A DNA stretch of 64,000 nucleotides from Capra hircus (GCF_001704415.2 NC_030827.1:44086271-44150270); one strand, 5' to 3'. Positions 1-12,415 are shown, counted from the stretch's first letter. Translations and numbers: made by a program. Notes: generated from the sequence alone by a model not told the origin.

Positions 1-769
1 TCCTAAATAATAGCTTATAAGCAAAATATGTCTGTTACATTATAAGCAAAGTTTGTCAGTTACATGTGGTTTTACTGACTTCCTGAATACTAGTTAAAAT
101 AGTATTACATTTAGCTGGCTATTTTCCAATAGAACTCTTTTTTTTTAAGAAATTTGAGTTATGGACATATGGAATACACACACACACACAATTAATAAGT
201 AGGGATGGGCATACTTTACAGCAAAAGGCAATGGTCATCTACATGAAGATTTGAGTTACTAAATTTTTCTGCTACTGTTGCAATAAACAAATCATCAAAA
301 AATTCAGTGATCTATCTAGCAAACATTTATTTTTCTCATTTGTGATCTGTTTAACAACTGGGTGAACTTGCATTATAGTTCATGGAGCTCAACTTGACTC
401 TGGACTTTGAGGAGAGTTCAGATACATTGTACATGTATTCATATTCACCAAGGGCAAGCACTACCCAGGGCATATTACTTTCATGGTTGACACAGGAGTA
501 AAAAAGTGCAATCCTCTGTCCATAGGATTCCCCAGGCAAGAACCACACAAGAACCAAAACTACTCAGAGCTCATTGAACAAACTAAGTCAAAGTTATATC
601 CACGATCTGTGTGGAGGAAATGTGTACTATACCCCAAGAGATATGGAGAAATGGGTGAATGAAAAAAATAGTATCAACTAATACAAATACATGAACACAA
701 AAAGATGTTCTAAGGATTTATTATATATATATTTCTAGTAAATTGTGTCATTTGTGTTAATAAACTTAA
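1..769. other. AT-rich stretch, no gene recognised
   Basis: No exon, RNA gene or clear repeat is visible. It contains a short CA run at about 175-190. Positions 512-541 match about 28 of 31 bases of the core of a minus-strand Bov-tA SINE, with flanks that do not match. A 68-codon open frame on the minus strand (351-557) crosses this SINE-like patch and resembles no protein I know. Confidence 0.5.
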
Positions 770-1880
770 TTTAGAACAATTTTAGATTAATAGAATTATT
801 GTGAAGACATACAATAATTCTACATACACACTAATTTACAGTCTTATCTAGGACAGTTTCTCAGATATTCCTTGTTTTTGATGATCTTAACAGCTTTGGC
901 TACTGTTCACCATTTTATAGAATCTTTCTCAGTTAGAATTTGTCTGATTTTTGTCCTACGATTAGAATAGTGTTATGTGTTTTTCTGTGGAAGACCTCAG
1001 TGGTAAAATGCCATTCTTAGCACATTGCATCATGGATATGCACTGTCAATATGACATCATGTAGGATGCTAACCTTGATCATGCAACTTGAGGTAGTGTT
1101 TGTCAGGTTTCTCCACTGTCAAATAATTATCTTCCCTTTCTATACCATACTCCTGAAGAAAGTCACTCTGCATAGTTCATACATAAGATGTGGGCATTGA
1201 TCTTTACTTACTGAAGGGTTGAATATCTATCTGTGTGTGCATGCTAAGTCGCTTCAGTCATGTCCGACTCCATGCAATCTTATGGACTGTAGTCTGACAG
1301 GCTCCTCTGTCCACAGGATTCCCCAGGCAAGAATACGTGAGTGGGTTGCCATGCCCTCTTCCAGGGGATCTTCCTGACCCAGGGATAGAACCTGCATTTC
1401 TTGAGTCTCCTGTATTGGCAGGCAGGTTCTTTACTACTCCCACCACCTGGGAAGTCCTAGCATATCTATATAGATGGTTTTAAATTCTTCTGCACAGGAA
1501 ATCAGCCTACTATTCCTCATGTATTTGATCACTTCTTTATATCAATAAATGAACGTGTATTTTATACTTACAATGTAACACTGTCCTATCTTGTTTCTCA
1601 AATTATGCCAGCTCTTTCAGCTAGCTCCTGAATCAATCTTTTATTTCTTCATCTCTGTGTATGTGCAGGTGGAGGGGCGTGTGAGACATCCTTAGTTTCC
1701 AGCACTACAAAATACTTAAGGCTCAGGACACACATTTTCTGTCCCAGTCCGAGAATCAACCATTTCTCCAAAGAGCCCTGCTTCCATTTTGGAGAATGGT
1801 ATTACAAACCAAGACTGGCTACCATGTATGATTGTCACTACTGGGGTTTGTTGAAGTGTTTTTAATTATAAAAACACGAG
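770..1880 (-). mobile_element. Ancient L1 (L1M-type) 3' region, split by a SINE
   Basis: The sequence follows, with heavy divergence, the 3' region of old mammalian L1 families read on the minus strand. The recognisable landmarks are the blocks near 850-905, 1090-1130 and 1740-1800. A Bov-tA at 1231-1461 interrupts it, and the L1 resumes on the other side in the same order, so the two halves were one insertion. The exact subfamily is uncertain. No ORF survives. Confidence 0.65.
1231..1461 (-). mobile_element. Bov-tA SINE, near full length
   Basis: Read on the minus strand, it starts with the tRNA-related head (about 1400-1456) and ends with the BovB-like tail near 1235-1280. It lies inside an older L1. 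An 8-bp repeat, atatctat, flanks it at 1223-1230 and 1462-1469 and fits a target-site duplication. The 62-codon ORF across it is a SINE translation, not a gene. Confidence 0.9.
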
Positions 1881-2452
1881 TATCTATAGGAAATTAGATA
1901 AAACCAAAATGTAATATTAAAGCAATATCTTCTGTTTCAACAGACTATACTCTTCTCAGAGTGAAAAAAAACTAACTGGGGTGCTCCACACTTAGGAAAA
2001 GCACACAAATTGAAAATTTGTGATATATTTCTAGAAAACATGTATATTTGTATATGTGTGCACTTGCACTATAGATATATTTGATATATATAAATGTATA
2101 TAAATATATACACAGCAAAATGAATTGATATACATACATGTATATTAATATATGAGAATGTTAAAGATAAAAGTTAAAAATCTTCCTAAATTCAACCCTA
2201 ATCAGTCCTTCACATAACAAAAATGTTTATCATTTTAATATGTAAATAATTGTTATAGAAGAGGGGGTAATCATAAACATAAATTTAAATATTTATTCTG
2301 ATATCTTTATTTGGAATTTGTTAATAATTTCCAACAGACAGTAATATAAATGATTCTGATGATTATATATGACCTTGTATTTCAGCAAACCACTTTCTGG
2401 TTTCTCTTTGTCTTCCTTAGCTAACCTCTGATTCTTAGCCAGTCTGAGAGTA
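1881..2452. other. AT-rich stretch with alternating TA/TG tract
   Basis: No gene or assignable repeat. About 2040-2155 is rich in short alternating TA, TG and CA steps, a degraded simple repeat. Confidence 0.5.
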
Positions 2453-2462
2453 AAAGCACACT

Positions 2463-2732
2463 GCTGCTGCTGCTAAGTCGCTTCAGTCGTGTCCGACTCT
2501 GCAACCCCATAGACGGCAGCCCACCAGGCTCCGCCGTCCCTGGGATTCTCCAGGCAAGAACACTGGAGTGGGTTGCCATTTCCTTCTCCAATGCATGAAA
2601 GTGAAAAGTGAAAGTGAAGTTGCTCAGTCGTGTCCGAATCTTTGCAACCCCATGGACTGCAGCCTACCAGGCTCCTCCACCCATGGGATTTTCCAGGCAA
2701 GAGTACTAGAGTGGGGTGCCATTGCCTTCTCC
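2463..2732 (-). mobile_element. BOV-A2 SINE, copy 1 of a tandem pair
   Basis: Complete dimeric BOV-A2 read on the minus strand. The (AGC)n tail appears as (CTG)n at its left edge, followed by the two related monomers joined near 2596-2625. The 10-bp motif aaagcacact lies directly before it (2453-2462) and directly after it (2733-2742). The 88-codon minus-strand and 62-codon plus-strand ORFs across it are translations of the SINE. Confidence 0.95.
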
Positions 2733-2742
2733 AAAGCACACT

Positions 2743-3013
2743 GCTGCTGCTGCTAAGTCACTTCAGTCGTGTCTGACTGTGTGACCCCATAGATGGCAGC
2801 CCACCAGGCTCCCCTGTCCCTGGGATTCTCCAGGCAAGAACACTGGAGTGGGTTGCCATTTCCTTCTCCAATGTATGAAAGTGAAAAGTGAAAGGGAAGT
2901 CGTTCAGTCATGTCTGACTCTTCGCGACCCCATGGACTGCAGTCTACCAGGCTCCTCTGTCCATGGGATTTTCCAGGCAAGAGTACTGGAGTGGGGTGAT
3001 CGCCTTCTCCGCC
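2743..3013 (-). mobile_element. BOV-A2 SINE, copy 2 of a tandem pair
   Basis: Second complete BOV-A2 in the same orientation, directly abutting copy 1. The same 10-bp motif flanks it at 2733-2742 and 3014-3023, so three copies of the target site bracket two SINEs. The two SINEs differ at many positions, so this is not a very recent exact duplication. Confidence 0.95.
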
Positions 3014-3023
3014 AAAGCACACT

Positions 3024-4324
3024 AGTTATTGTGAATTTACTTCTGAATAATGCTTTCCAATCTGAAAATTTATTCTGATGAATGTTCTTTATTCCTTTAG
3101 TTCTCTGTGGCTATTAAACATGATTTTTGTAACTCCCTATGATTTCCCCTTTCTGTCAGTATAAGCAATAGCCTGTTGAATTTAGTACTAGCAGAAACTG
3201 TAAAATGCATAGTACTATTGAACCATTGCTAGAGTATGTCACACTCTAATTTACCAAGTAAATTCAATATGCCAACATGTAGGATATACATTAGGATTAT
3301 CTAAAATGGCACCCAATGTGATTGTCAGTGCTATCAAAGGGATTTGATATGGGTGTCACATTCTAGTCTTTCTTGAAGAAATATATGGATACCATCTGTA
3401 TATAGTCACAACCTTATTAGAAAAGAGTGATTCACTGAGGCTGGAGTACAAAATTGTTTTCTACTCTTGATCCCACCATTAACTTGCCACTCTACTTTGA
3501 GAAAATCAACCATATTTCAATGAACTTCAGTTTTCTTATTTCCTAAAACTAGGATAATGCTTATTTGGCATGAAGTTTGATGGTGTTCAGGATGACTGCA
3601 TAGGGAATACCTTGAAAAAGGAGCAAGCCTCATGGTATTCATTATGTGGATTGCCTCCATACCATATTGGAGCAAACAATCCAAGAACTTTTAATGCCTG
3701 GCTTTTCTAGTATTTTAAAGTATGTCTCTTATTAATATTTGAAACTACTTATGAGCAGAACTAATAATGTCTCAATTAACATTCATTACCACCAGGGAGA
3801 AATAGTTAAGAGAATAAGAAAATGGTTTAATAAGTAAAGGGAAATTGTTTTATTTTATTTTTATTTCTAATAATGTATCTTATAAAACTCAGAGAAAACA
3901 TGACAAATTTATAGGCATAAAATTGTTTAAAACCAATAGCCTGTGGTTTAATTTCTAACATAGAGCTAGTAACTTCGTAGTCAAATCAATGCCAAGAGTT
4001 TTACTCAGGCCTTCTAAAATTATATAAATTGCTGTACTTAATAATGCCTTTCATACTGTGAGTTTGCACTAAATGAATAATGTAATAATTATAAATACAA
4101 TGTGGAGACAGAAGTTTTTTAAAAAAATTACAAAGGGTAGAAAAGTTCTGAGGATAAGTTTCTGATATTTTCTGATTTGAAGACAAAAATACACAAACCA
4201 GTTATATATTGTGTTAGAGGAAATACTATTAAGAATTCATTAGGCTCAAGCTTTATTAAATGTGATAATATGAGATTATTTCAAGATGATTATTCTGGGT
4301 GCAATATAGATACAGTATAACTAG
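3024..4324. other. Unassigned AT-rich stretch
   Basis: No exon, RNA gene or recognised repeat. Short ORFs such as 4001-4186 (minus) look like chance frames in AT-rich DNA. Confidence 0.5.
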
Positions 4325-5470
4325 TCAAATTTCCAACATCTGCTGGGTCATCGAAAAAGCAAGAGTTCCAGAAAAAACATCTATTTCTGCTTTATTGACT
4401 ATGCCAAAGCCTTTGACTGTGTGGATCACAATAAACTGTGGAAAGTTCTTAAAGAGATGGGAATAACAGACCCCCTGACCTGCCTAATGAGAAATCTGTA
4501 TCCAGGTCAGGAATCAATAGTTAGAAATGGACATGGAACAACAGATTTGTTCCAAATAGGAAAAGGAGTACGTCAAGGCTGTATATTGTCATCTGCTTAT
4601 TTAACTTCTATGCAGAGTACATCATGAGAAGCACTGGGCTGGATGAAGCACAAGCTGGAATCAAGATTGCCAGGGAAAAAAGTCAATAACCTCAGATATG
4701 CATATGGTACCAACCTTATGGCAGAAAGTAAAGAAGAACTAAAGATCCTCTTGATGAAAGTGAAAGAGGAGAGTGAAAAAGTTGGCTTAAAGCTCAACAT
4801 TCAGAAAATGAAGATCATGGCATCTGGTCCCATCACTTCATGGGAAATAGATGGGAAACAGTGGAAACAGTGTCAGACTTTATATTTTTGGGCTCTGAAA
4901 TCACTGCAGATGGTGACTGTAGCCATGAAATTAAAAGATGCCTACTCCTTGGAAGGAAAGTTATGACCAAACTAGACAGTGTATTAAAAAGCAGAGACAT
5001 TACTTTGCCAACCAAGGTCCATCTAGTCAGGCTATGGTTTTTCCATTAGTCATATATGGTTGTGAGAGTTGGACTATAAAGAAAGAGTGCCAAAGAATTG
5101 ATGCTTTAGAACTGTGGTGTTCGAAAGACTCTTGAGAGTTCCTTGGACTGCAAGGAGATCCAACCAGTCCATCCTGAAGGAAATCAGTCATGAGTGTTCA
5201 TTGGAAGGACTGATGTTGAAGCTGAAATTCTAATACTTGGCCACTTGATGCTAAGAGCTGACTCATTTGAAAAGTCCCTGATGCTGGGGAAGATTGAAGG
5301 TGGGAGGAGAAGGGGACAACAGAGGATGGAATGGTTTTATGGCATCACCAACTCAATGGACATGAATTTGAGTAATCTCTGGGAGTTGGTGTTGGACAGG
5401 GAAGCCTGGTGTGAGGCAGTCCATGGGGTCACAAAGAGTCAAACATGACTGAGTGACTGAACTGAAATGA
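4325..5470 (+). mobile_element. BovB (RTE) LINE, 5'-truncated 3' part
   Basis: Begins inside the reverse transcriptase region and runs to the BovB 3' terminus, ending in the characteristic tgaactgaa-type tail near 5455-5470. The RT reading is broken into short frames (for example 4421-4627, 4643-4966, 5194-5448) by indels. The catalytic YADD box at about 4697-4708 reads YAYG, so the two aspartates are lost and the copy is dead. The post-RT domain has the usual BovB order. Confidence 0.95.
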
Positions 5471-5583
5471 GCTGATAATATATAGATACTAGACTATATT
5501 ATAATATAGTCTACAGTACAAGAGCATATGGCTTAGATTGATGATGATCAGTCAGATTTGTTTGTTCTGAGTATTTATATATG

Positions 5584-6069
5584 GTTATGACAAACCTAGA
5601 CAGTATATTAAAAAGCACAGACATCACCTTGTCAAAGTCTGCATAGTCAAAGCTATGCTTTTTCCAGTAATGCACAGATGTGAGAGTTGAACTGTAAATA
5701 CGGCTGAGCACTGAAGAATTGATGCTTTCAAACTGTGGTCCTGGAAAAGACTCTTGAGAGTCCGTCAGACATCAAGGAGATCAAACTAGTCAATCCTAAA
5801 GGAAATCAACCCTGAATATTCATTGGAAGGACTAATGCTGAAGCTCTAATACTTTGGCCACCTGATGTGAAGAGCCAGCTCATTGGAAAAGACTCTGGGG
5901 ACAACTGAGGGCAGGAGAAGGAGACAACAGAATATGAGATGGTTGAATGGCATCACTGAGTCAGTGGACATGAACTGGAGCAAACTCTGAAAGATAGTGA
6001 AGGACAGAGAAGCCTGGTGTGATGCAATCCATGGGATCACAAACAGTCAGACGCAACTTAGTTACTGAA
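5584..6069 (+). mobile_element. BovB LINE 3' fragment
   Basis: Covers the last part of the BovB ORF and the 3' end, strongly diverged, ending at a short AAC-rich tail near 6060-6085. It starts about 110 bases after the previous BovB and repeats part of it, so it is a separate insertion from an older subfamily, not a continuation. Confidence 0.9.
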
Positions 6070-6227
6070 CAACAATAATAACAATGCCAAATAAAATACA
6101 GGGTCATATATAAAGGCAGAATATCTGGGGCCTGACTAGCCTCCATTGGTGAGCTAATTTGGATATAAAAAGAGTGGTGAATTCAAAACTACTATGGGTT
6201 ATCACCTCACACAGGTGAGAATCAGTT

Positions 6228-6738
6228 CACTTCAGTTCAGTTGCTCAGTCATGGCCAACTCTTTGCGACCGCATGGACTGCAGCATGCTAGGCCTCCTTG
6301 TCCATAACCAACTCCCAGAGTTTACTCAGACCCAAGTCCATTCAGTCAGTGATGTCATCCAACCATCTCATTCTCTTGTCATCCCCTTCTCCTCCTACCT
6401 TCTCTTTCCCAGCACCAGGGCCTTTTCAAGTGAGTCAGTTCTTCACATCAGGTGGCCAAAGTATTGGAGTTTCAGGTTCAACATCAGTCCTTTCAATGAA
6501 TGTTCAGGACTGATTCCCTTCAGGATGGACTGGTTGGATTTCCTTGCTGTCCAAGGGACTCTCAAGAGTTTTCTCCAACACCACACTTCAAAAGCATCAA
6601 TTCTTCGGTGCTCAGCTTTCTTTATAGTCCAACTCTCACATTCATACATGGCTACGGGGAAAACCATAGCTTTGACTAGATGGACCTTTGTAGGCAAAGT
6701 GATGTCTCTGCTTTTTAATATGTTGTCTAAGTTGGTCT
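6228..6738 (-). mobile_element. BovB LINE 3' fragment, inverted
   Basis: The 3' terminus is on the left (cagttcagtt repeats at 6228-6241) and the post-RT coding region follows to the right on the minus strand. A 158-codon plus-strand ORF (6273-6749) is the antisense shadow. The 84-codon minus-strand ORF 6443-6697 is the real residue of the BovB protein. Confidence 0.93.
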
Positions 6739-6744
6739 GTCCAT

Positions 6745-7725
6745 CATAAAAAAAAGCCTACAGTCAATAAATTTTGACAAGGGTGTGGAGAAAAGGGAAC
6801 CCTCCTACACTGTTCATTAGAATGTAAACTGGTACAGCCACTATGGAGAAGAGTATGGAGGTTCCCTTAAAATCTAAAAGCAGAACTATCATATGATCGG
6901 CAATCTTGCTTCTGGGCACCTGTCTGGAGAAAACTATACTTTGAAAAGAAACGTACACCCATCCCATTGTTCACTGCCGCACTGCTTACAATAGCCAAGA
7001 CGTGAAAATGACCTAAATGTCCATGGACAGAAGAATGAGAAAGAATAGGTGGTATACATATTCAATGGATTATTACTTAGCCATAAAAATAAATGAAATA
7101 GTTCCACTTGCAGCAACACAGATGAACAATGAAATTATACCAACTGAAGGCAGACAGAGAAAGACAGATATATCACTTAAATGATACAAATGAACTTATT
7201 TACAATACATAAACAGATCACAGAATTCTACTATATACAAAATATATAACCAACAAGTACCTACTGTATAACACAGGGAACTCTACTCAATATTCTGTAA
7301 TAACTTCTATGGGAAAATAATCTAGAAAAGAATAGATACATGTATATTGTAACTGAATTATTTTGCTGTACACCTTTAACTTGGAGAAGGCAATGGCACC
7401 CCACTCCAGTGCTCTTGCCTGGAAAATCCCATGGATGGAGGAGCCTGGTAGGCTGCAGTCCATGGGGTCACCAAGAGTCCAACATGACTGAGTGACTTAA
7501 CTTTCACTTTTCACTTTCATGCATTGGAGAAGGAAATGACAACTCACTCCAGTGTTCCTGCCTGGAGAATCCCAGGGATGGGGGAGCCTGGTGGGCTGCC
7601 GTCTATGGGTTCGCACAAAGTCAGACACGACTGAATGAATTAGCAGCAGCAGCAGCACACCTTTAACTAACACAACATTGTACATCAACTATACCCTGAC
7701 ATTAAAAAATTAAATTAAAAAGGAG
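6745..7725 (+). mobile_element. Old L1 ORF2 3' end and 3' UTR, split by BOV-A2
   Basis: The C-terminal coding part of L1 ORF2 (about 6765-7000) passes into an L1MA-like 3' UTR and ends in an A-rich tail near 7705-7725. It is full of stops and indels. A BOV-A2 at 7382-7656 splits the UTR, with the target sequence duplicated on both sides. The subfamily is not determined. Confidence 0.85.
7382..7656 (+). mobile_element. BOV-A2 SINE inside L1, 12-bp TSD
   Basis: Complete dimer in sense orientation ending in (AGC)5 at 7641-7656. The motif acacctttaact occurs at 7370-7381 and 7657-7668, an exact 12-bp duplication. The SINE is therefore younger than the L1 around it. Confidence 0.95.
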
Positions 7726-9397
7726 AGGTGGCGAGGAATAGTTGGGGCTAGTATTTAACAACATTCAGTGGGAAATACTCAATTCTTCAACATCTATTAT
7801 GCTGTAATTATATTTGAGCTAAGTGGAGAAAAAGATGAATTTATTTTAGAGACATAGATGTTTATTCCTCAATAACATGAATAGTTATTGAATAGTAAAA
7901 GCATAACCCCAGACTGGGGGCAGCCTCGCATTCAGTAACAGCAGAGTGAGCCATCACTAGGAAAGTCTGAGACCAATGAAAGTAGCATCAGTGAATTTTA
8001 TCTATTAAGTTTCAGGTTATTTTTGGGGGGGGAAGTATTAGAATATTATATTTCATATTTTAATAAATAATAAGTACCTAGAGATGGTAGATTAAGGAAA
8101 ACATGATCTTTTCACAGAAAAATGTCTAATCCCACATACATAGTATTTAAATATGATCGATGCCTTTTATATGTATTATGCTCCCCTGTGTGTTACATTT
8201 GGTGTTATACTATAAATCGTTAGTGAGAATTTTTCCTAAGTGCATGGACAAATTAGAAAAAATACTGATTTTCCACTTGTCACCTCATTCAGGTATTATT
8301 TATTAAACCCTATATCTATGTAAAGGAATAGTTATTTATAAAGCAATCTGAGGGGGATACAAGGGAAAATAAGATATGGCTCCTCTTTGGTGAATTTGAA
8401 GCCTATAATTTTAATACTCAAGTTCATTTTGGACATACTTATAAATCACAAATCTACAGTCATAACATATCAAAAAGTGAAATCTTGACATACAAAAATA
8501 AGAGAGAAACCTAAATATGATGTTGCTAACCTAAGAAACCTTAAAATCTAAAGTCAGAACTTAGCAAAGATAGATTTGATACAATAATTGTTTTCCAATA
8601 ATTCTTTACTACCTTGCCTTTAACTTTACATTCTTTTTACAATATTAAATATATTTTCTTTCCTAGGTATTGATTGGCTTCTGCTAGAGACAAAGGACAT
8701 TTTTTATCATATAATATAAAAATACGTCAACTTCATGGGAAAAGGAATTGAAGCTTAATATCTTACACAGCACATGATGTATCCAAAACTGCCTACATTT
8801 TTTAATCTAACAGACTTGGCAATCAAGTCTGAGAAGTAACACCCATCAGATTGTTAGTCTCGTCCCTTCATCCCAGTGCAGGTCTGTGTTGATAATCATC
8901 ACTGTTAGCAAGAAAGTCTAGTGTTCCCACCTAGTGTCAATGTATTTAGGCTTTGCATTTATTTAGCGTTTTGTTGCCAAGCTGTCTACAATATGAAACC
9001 TACAGTTATCATCCATATGAAAGTACTCGTCACAAGTTTAGTATTCAGAGTTCAATGGATATGTACTTTCTTAATGGCACCAGGCAAACTGGGGCGGGGA
9101 AAGACTGAAATTCTTTCTGGAGATGATATCTAATATGCATACCAAAATCCTTATGTGTTCTGTTTTCATAATTCTGTGGGTAATGAGGTACTACATATCG
9201 CAGCCCTCCTCTGTATTCAGTTGTAGAGCTCCATCACCTAGTAGGCGTCTAGTTACTTTCTTTACCATAGTAACTGCACCTCATTTATCTTTATTTGCCA
9301 ACATCTAGCATGCAGCATGACAGGAAGTGATAGGTTCCTGAAAGTTATTTTTTTTTTCAAAAATAACTGAAATATGAGTGTCTTCAATTTTAAAAAA
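7726..9397. other. Unassigned stretch
   Basis: No exon or recognised repeat over about 1.7 kb. It has a G8 run near 8025-8032 and otherwise ordinary AT-rich DNA. The 60-70 codon ORFs at 8921-9133 and 9123-9308 resemble nothing I know. Confidence 0.5.
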
Positions 9398-9722
9398 CAT
9401 ATCTAAAAGCAACAAAACACAGATATAAAGAACAGATTTTGAATTCTATGGGAGAAAGTAAGCGTGGGATAATTTGAGAGAATAGCATGGAAACATATAT
9501 TACCATATGTAAAATAGATGACCAGTGCAAGTTTGATGTATGAAGCAGCACTCAAAGCTGGTGCTCTGGGACAACCCAGAGGGATGTGTTGGGGAGCGAG
9601 GGGAGTGAGGGGTTCAGGATGGGGGGACACATATGTACCCGTGGCTAATTCATGTCAATGTATGCAAAAACCATCACAATATTGTAAAGTAATTATCCTC
9701 CAATTAAAATAAGTTAAATAAA
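9398..9722 (+). mobile_element. Ruminant L1 3' UTR, heavily 5'-truncated
   Basis: Contains the ruminant L1 3' UTR including the G-rich block near 9570-9630 and the terminal segment at 9640-9690, ending in an A-rich tail. Only about 325 bases of the 3' end were inserted, the usual outcome of incomplete reverse transcription. Confidence 0.88.
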
Positions 9723-10525
9723 TAACAATGGTAACAGATTATAACTCATTAAATAACATGAGTCTATTTGACTATACTGATATAAATAAATGAATGGAAA
9801 GAAAAAACATAAAAGAAAACAAAAAGAAAAAAACAAATCTAAAGATAACTTTAAATATATATAAATTTTAGTGAACGTATTCTTAGAATAGTGCTTTAAA
9901 TTCTGTAGATGACAGGTTGCTTATTTTATTTCAAAGGCAGTGAAACTAGTTTGGTTGGCTTTCAGAGGTTTTCAGATCCAGCTCATGAATTTGAAGAACT
10001 CTGTGTGTGTCTGTACATGTATATGTGACAGAAAGGGAAAAGGAGGCATTTTATCACAAAGAAAAAGAAAATAATTAGGAAGCACAGAGTCACACAATTT
10101 AAAATGGTAGAATGGTAAAATCAGTTAACTGAGAGATCACAATTCAACTTCAATTGTAAAATGCTCACAAGTTTTCTTGAATGTGGCTTTTCTCTCTGCT
10201 AAGAAAACACCCTTTCCTCAGATGTTGCACTGCCTTTGGATAACAGATTTGTTTCTTTATCTCTTAAATGATCTGTTCTGAAATCCTTTATTGTTACTTT
10301 GGCTAAGTAAATAGCTATTATGTCACAGTGACCTAACATCTGACTGAGTATTCTAAAACTTTTTGATATTTGTTGACCCAAATTTCCTAAATTATTCTAA
10401 TGATGCACTTTTCACTTTTAGGTAACTTTGGGATGCTTCAGAGGGCCTCTGAAACATCCCAAAGAGAGATATTGCACTAATTAACTAGGCTCATTTTGAA
10501 TGCAGAATTATATAGGAATTATTGG
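9723..10525. other. Unassigned AT-rich stretch
   Basis: A-rich at about 9790-9870, otherwise featureless. No gene or assignable repeat. Confidence 0.5.
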
Positions 10526-10730
10526 CAAGTCAGTAATAAGTCTCAGGTTATATTGAATCTGCCTGCAATGCAGGAGACATGGATTTGCTCCCTGGATTTG
10601 GAAGATCCCCTGGAGAAGGGAATGGCAGCCCACTCCAGTATTCTTGCCTGGAGAATCCTATGGACAGAGGAGCCTGGTGAGTCTATGGGTTGGCAAAGAA
10701 TTGAACATGACTGAGTGACTAACACTACTA
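10526..10730 (+). mobile_element. Bov-tA SINE
   Basis: Sense orientation, with a degraded tRNA-related head at about 10530-10600 and a well-conserved body to 10725. The 72-codon ORF across it is a SINE translation. Confidence 0.9.
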
Positions 10731-11636
10731 CTGTACAAGTTTTCTGGGAGGAAGCTAAGCTAGCCCTTAAAAAGTCCTTAGATTGTTCTTATTAGTGTTA
10801 GATACAAAAAATGTTTAAATGTTTTTGATTCATTTTCCTGATAAGTTAACTTTTCTTTTATAAAGCAGTATATTCTACAATGTATATAAGCAAGAATATA
10901 ATTTCCCATGGATCTAAGAATTTGAAAAGTAAACAGATTTGTAATACAGTGGTTTTATGCATAATTCTGTAAAAGTTAAAATTAAGTGGTGTTTGCTTCA
11001 GTGGAGGCTTCACTTGATTTCTAAAATATGGGACATATCAAATTTGGGACATGGTTTAAGAATTGTAAGAGTAGATTGAAGATGTGTTTTAATAGATATA
11101 GTCTCTGAAAAATAAGAAGATGCAAATTTCATAAGATTGACAAGTGAAGTGGGTCAAGTAATTTGAGGAATAATGTTGAAAAGAGTAAGAGAAAATATGA
11201 GAGTAAATGTCTACATCATTCAAGCATAAAATCATTTGTAACATTTCGTTGCCCTCAACTCACTTCAAGAATCATAAACTTGCAAGTGCCCTAAAGGCTT
11301 CTGATTTTTGAGGATTTCAAGAACAATAACAACAACTACAAAAAAACTGTATATGATAAAACCCCTCAGAGTGTATCACAACTGAACCAGCAAAAGATTC
11401 AAACAGCTCCAGTCAGCAGCCCCTGGAGGTTCTGGAAGAGGAGTTAATGTTACAAACAAGATCAGTGCCCTGTGGTTTCGCTTGAAGTATAACTTCTGTC
11501 TTTCATTTGAGTCGAGCAAGGGACCCAAAGTTCTTTAAAAAAAAAAAAAAAGTGGCTACAGTTAGGTTTAGAGACAGAGACAATGGGGAAAGAGATAACA
11601 AAGCAGAGGAGAGAGAATGAGAAAAAATAAGCGGCA
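10731..11636. other. Unassigned stretch with an A tract
   Basis: No gene or clear repeat. A run of 14 A lies at about 11538-11551. Confidence 0.5.
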
Positions 11637-11842
11637 TAACGCTGTATTGTCCTGGATGGGAAACACTAGCCATGTGAAGTTATTCAAATTTCAATTAATG
11701 AAAATTAAATAAAATGCAAAACTCACTCCGCAGAATTGCTAACCTCATTTCAAGTGCTCGGTAGTTACACGTGGCTAGTTATTACCATATGGAACTGTAC
11801 ACATGGAGGATGTTTCCATTTTGTCAGAAATTTCTGGTACAA
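11637..11842 (-). mobile_element. MER5A-like hAT DNA transposon relic
   Basis: The order of motifs matches MER5A, a non-autonomous hAT-Charlie element, read on the minus strand: a terminal block, a block with agccatgtg, a central run of AATTAAAATT-type sequence near 11690-11720, then tttcaagtgctcggtag near 11748-11764 and a second cacgtggct block. Divergence is high, as expected for an element that spread before placental orders separated. It is the only DNA transposon I recognise here. Confidence 0.75.
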
Positions 11843-12415
11843 AGGGCTAATATGGAAAGAGGGAGAAAAAAAAGAGCAGACATTAAGAGGCTTCAAAGAG
11901 AGAGTGTTTTAGAGGGTCAGTGGTAGACATGGGAAGGAGAATATAAAAAATGATACAAAGAAATCCTTTTATAACTTGAGGGGAAAAAATTAAGATAGAA
12001 TAGGATATAGGATTAATAGATGCAGAAAAAGTACAAAAGCCAATAATCATCTTGAGTAGTTTATAATTAAAAAAAAAAAACCAAAAAAAACATGACTACC
12101 AACTCAGGATACATGATATTCAGACTTTAAGAAACTAACTACCAAAAAGACCAAAAATAAGATTGCAGAATTTATAATCTAAACACCAAGATCATTTAAC
12201 AGTTTTTGTTTGACTTTTTAAAGCACATAAAATTAAAATGTCAGATTTGCTCATCCTTCCTCTCTTCATTTGTATATGAAATGGAATACCTGTGTTAGTG
12301 GGTCAGGAAATGAGTGGGGGCATGTAAAGAAAAAAAAATAGAATATGAATTAAAAAATCAGAGCAAAGATAGAGGTTTTAAAATAATAATGCAAATTTTT
12401 AAAATTTGAAGTCCC
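11843..12415. other. Unassigned A-rich stretch
   Basis: Purine-rich, with broken A runs near 12069-12090. No gene or repeat recognised. Confidence 0.5.

Noticed and set aside
1400..1456. tRNA-like sequences at SINE heads (here and in every Bov-tA and CHR-2 copy)
   Set aside because: They are tRNA-derived SINE promoters, too diverged to fold as functional tRNAs and always attached to a SINE body.
2473..3022. 88- to 89-codon ORFs repeated in tandem
   Set aside because: They are translations of the two BOV-A2 SINEs. The repeated peptides reflect the SINE, not a gene family or a CRISPR-like array.
6273..6749. 158-codon plus-strand ORF (and a similar 158-codon minus-strand ORF at 12669-13145)
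   Set aside because: Both are the antisense strand of BovB. The sense frame is the protein remnant.
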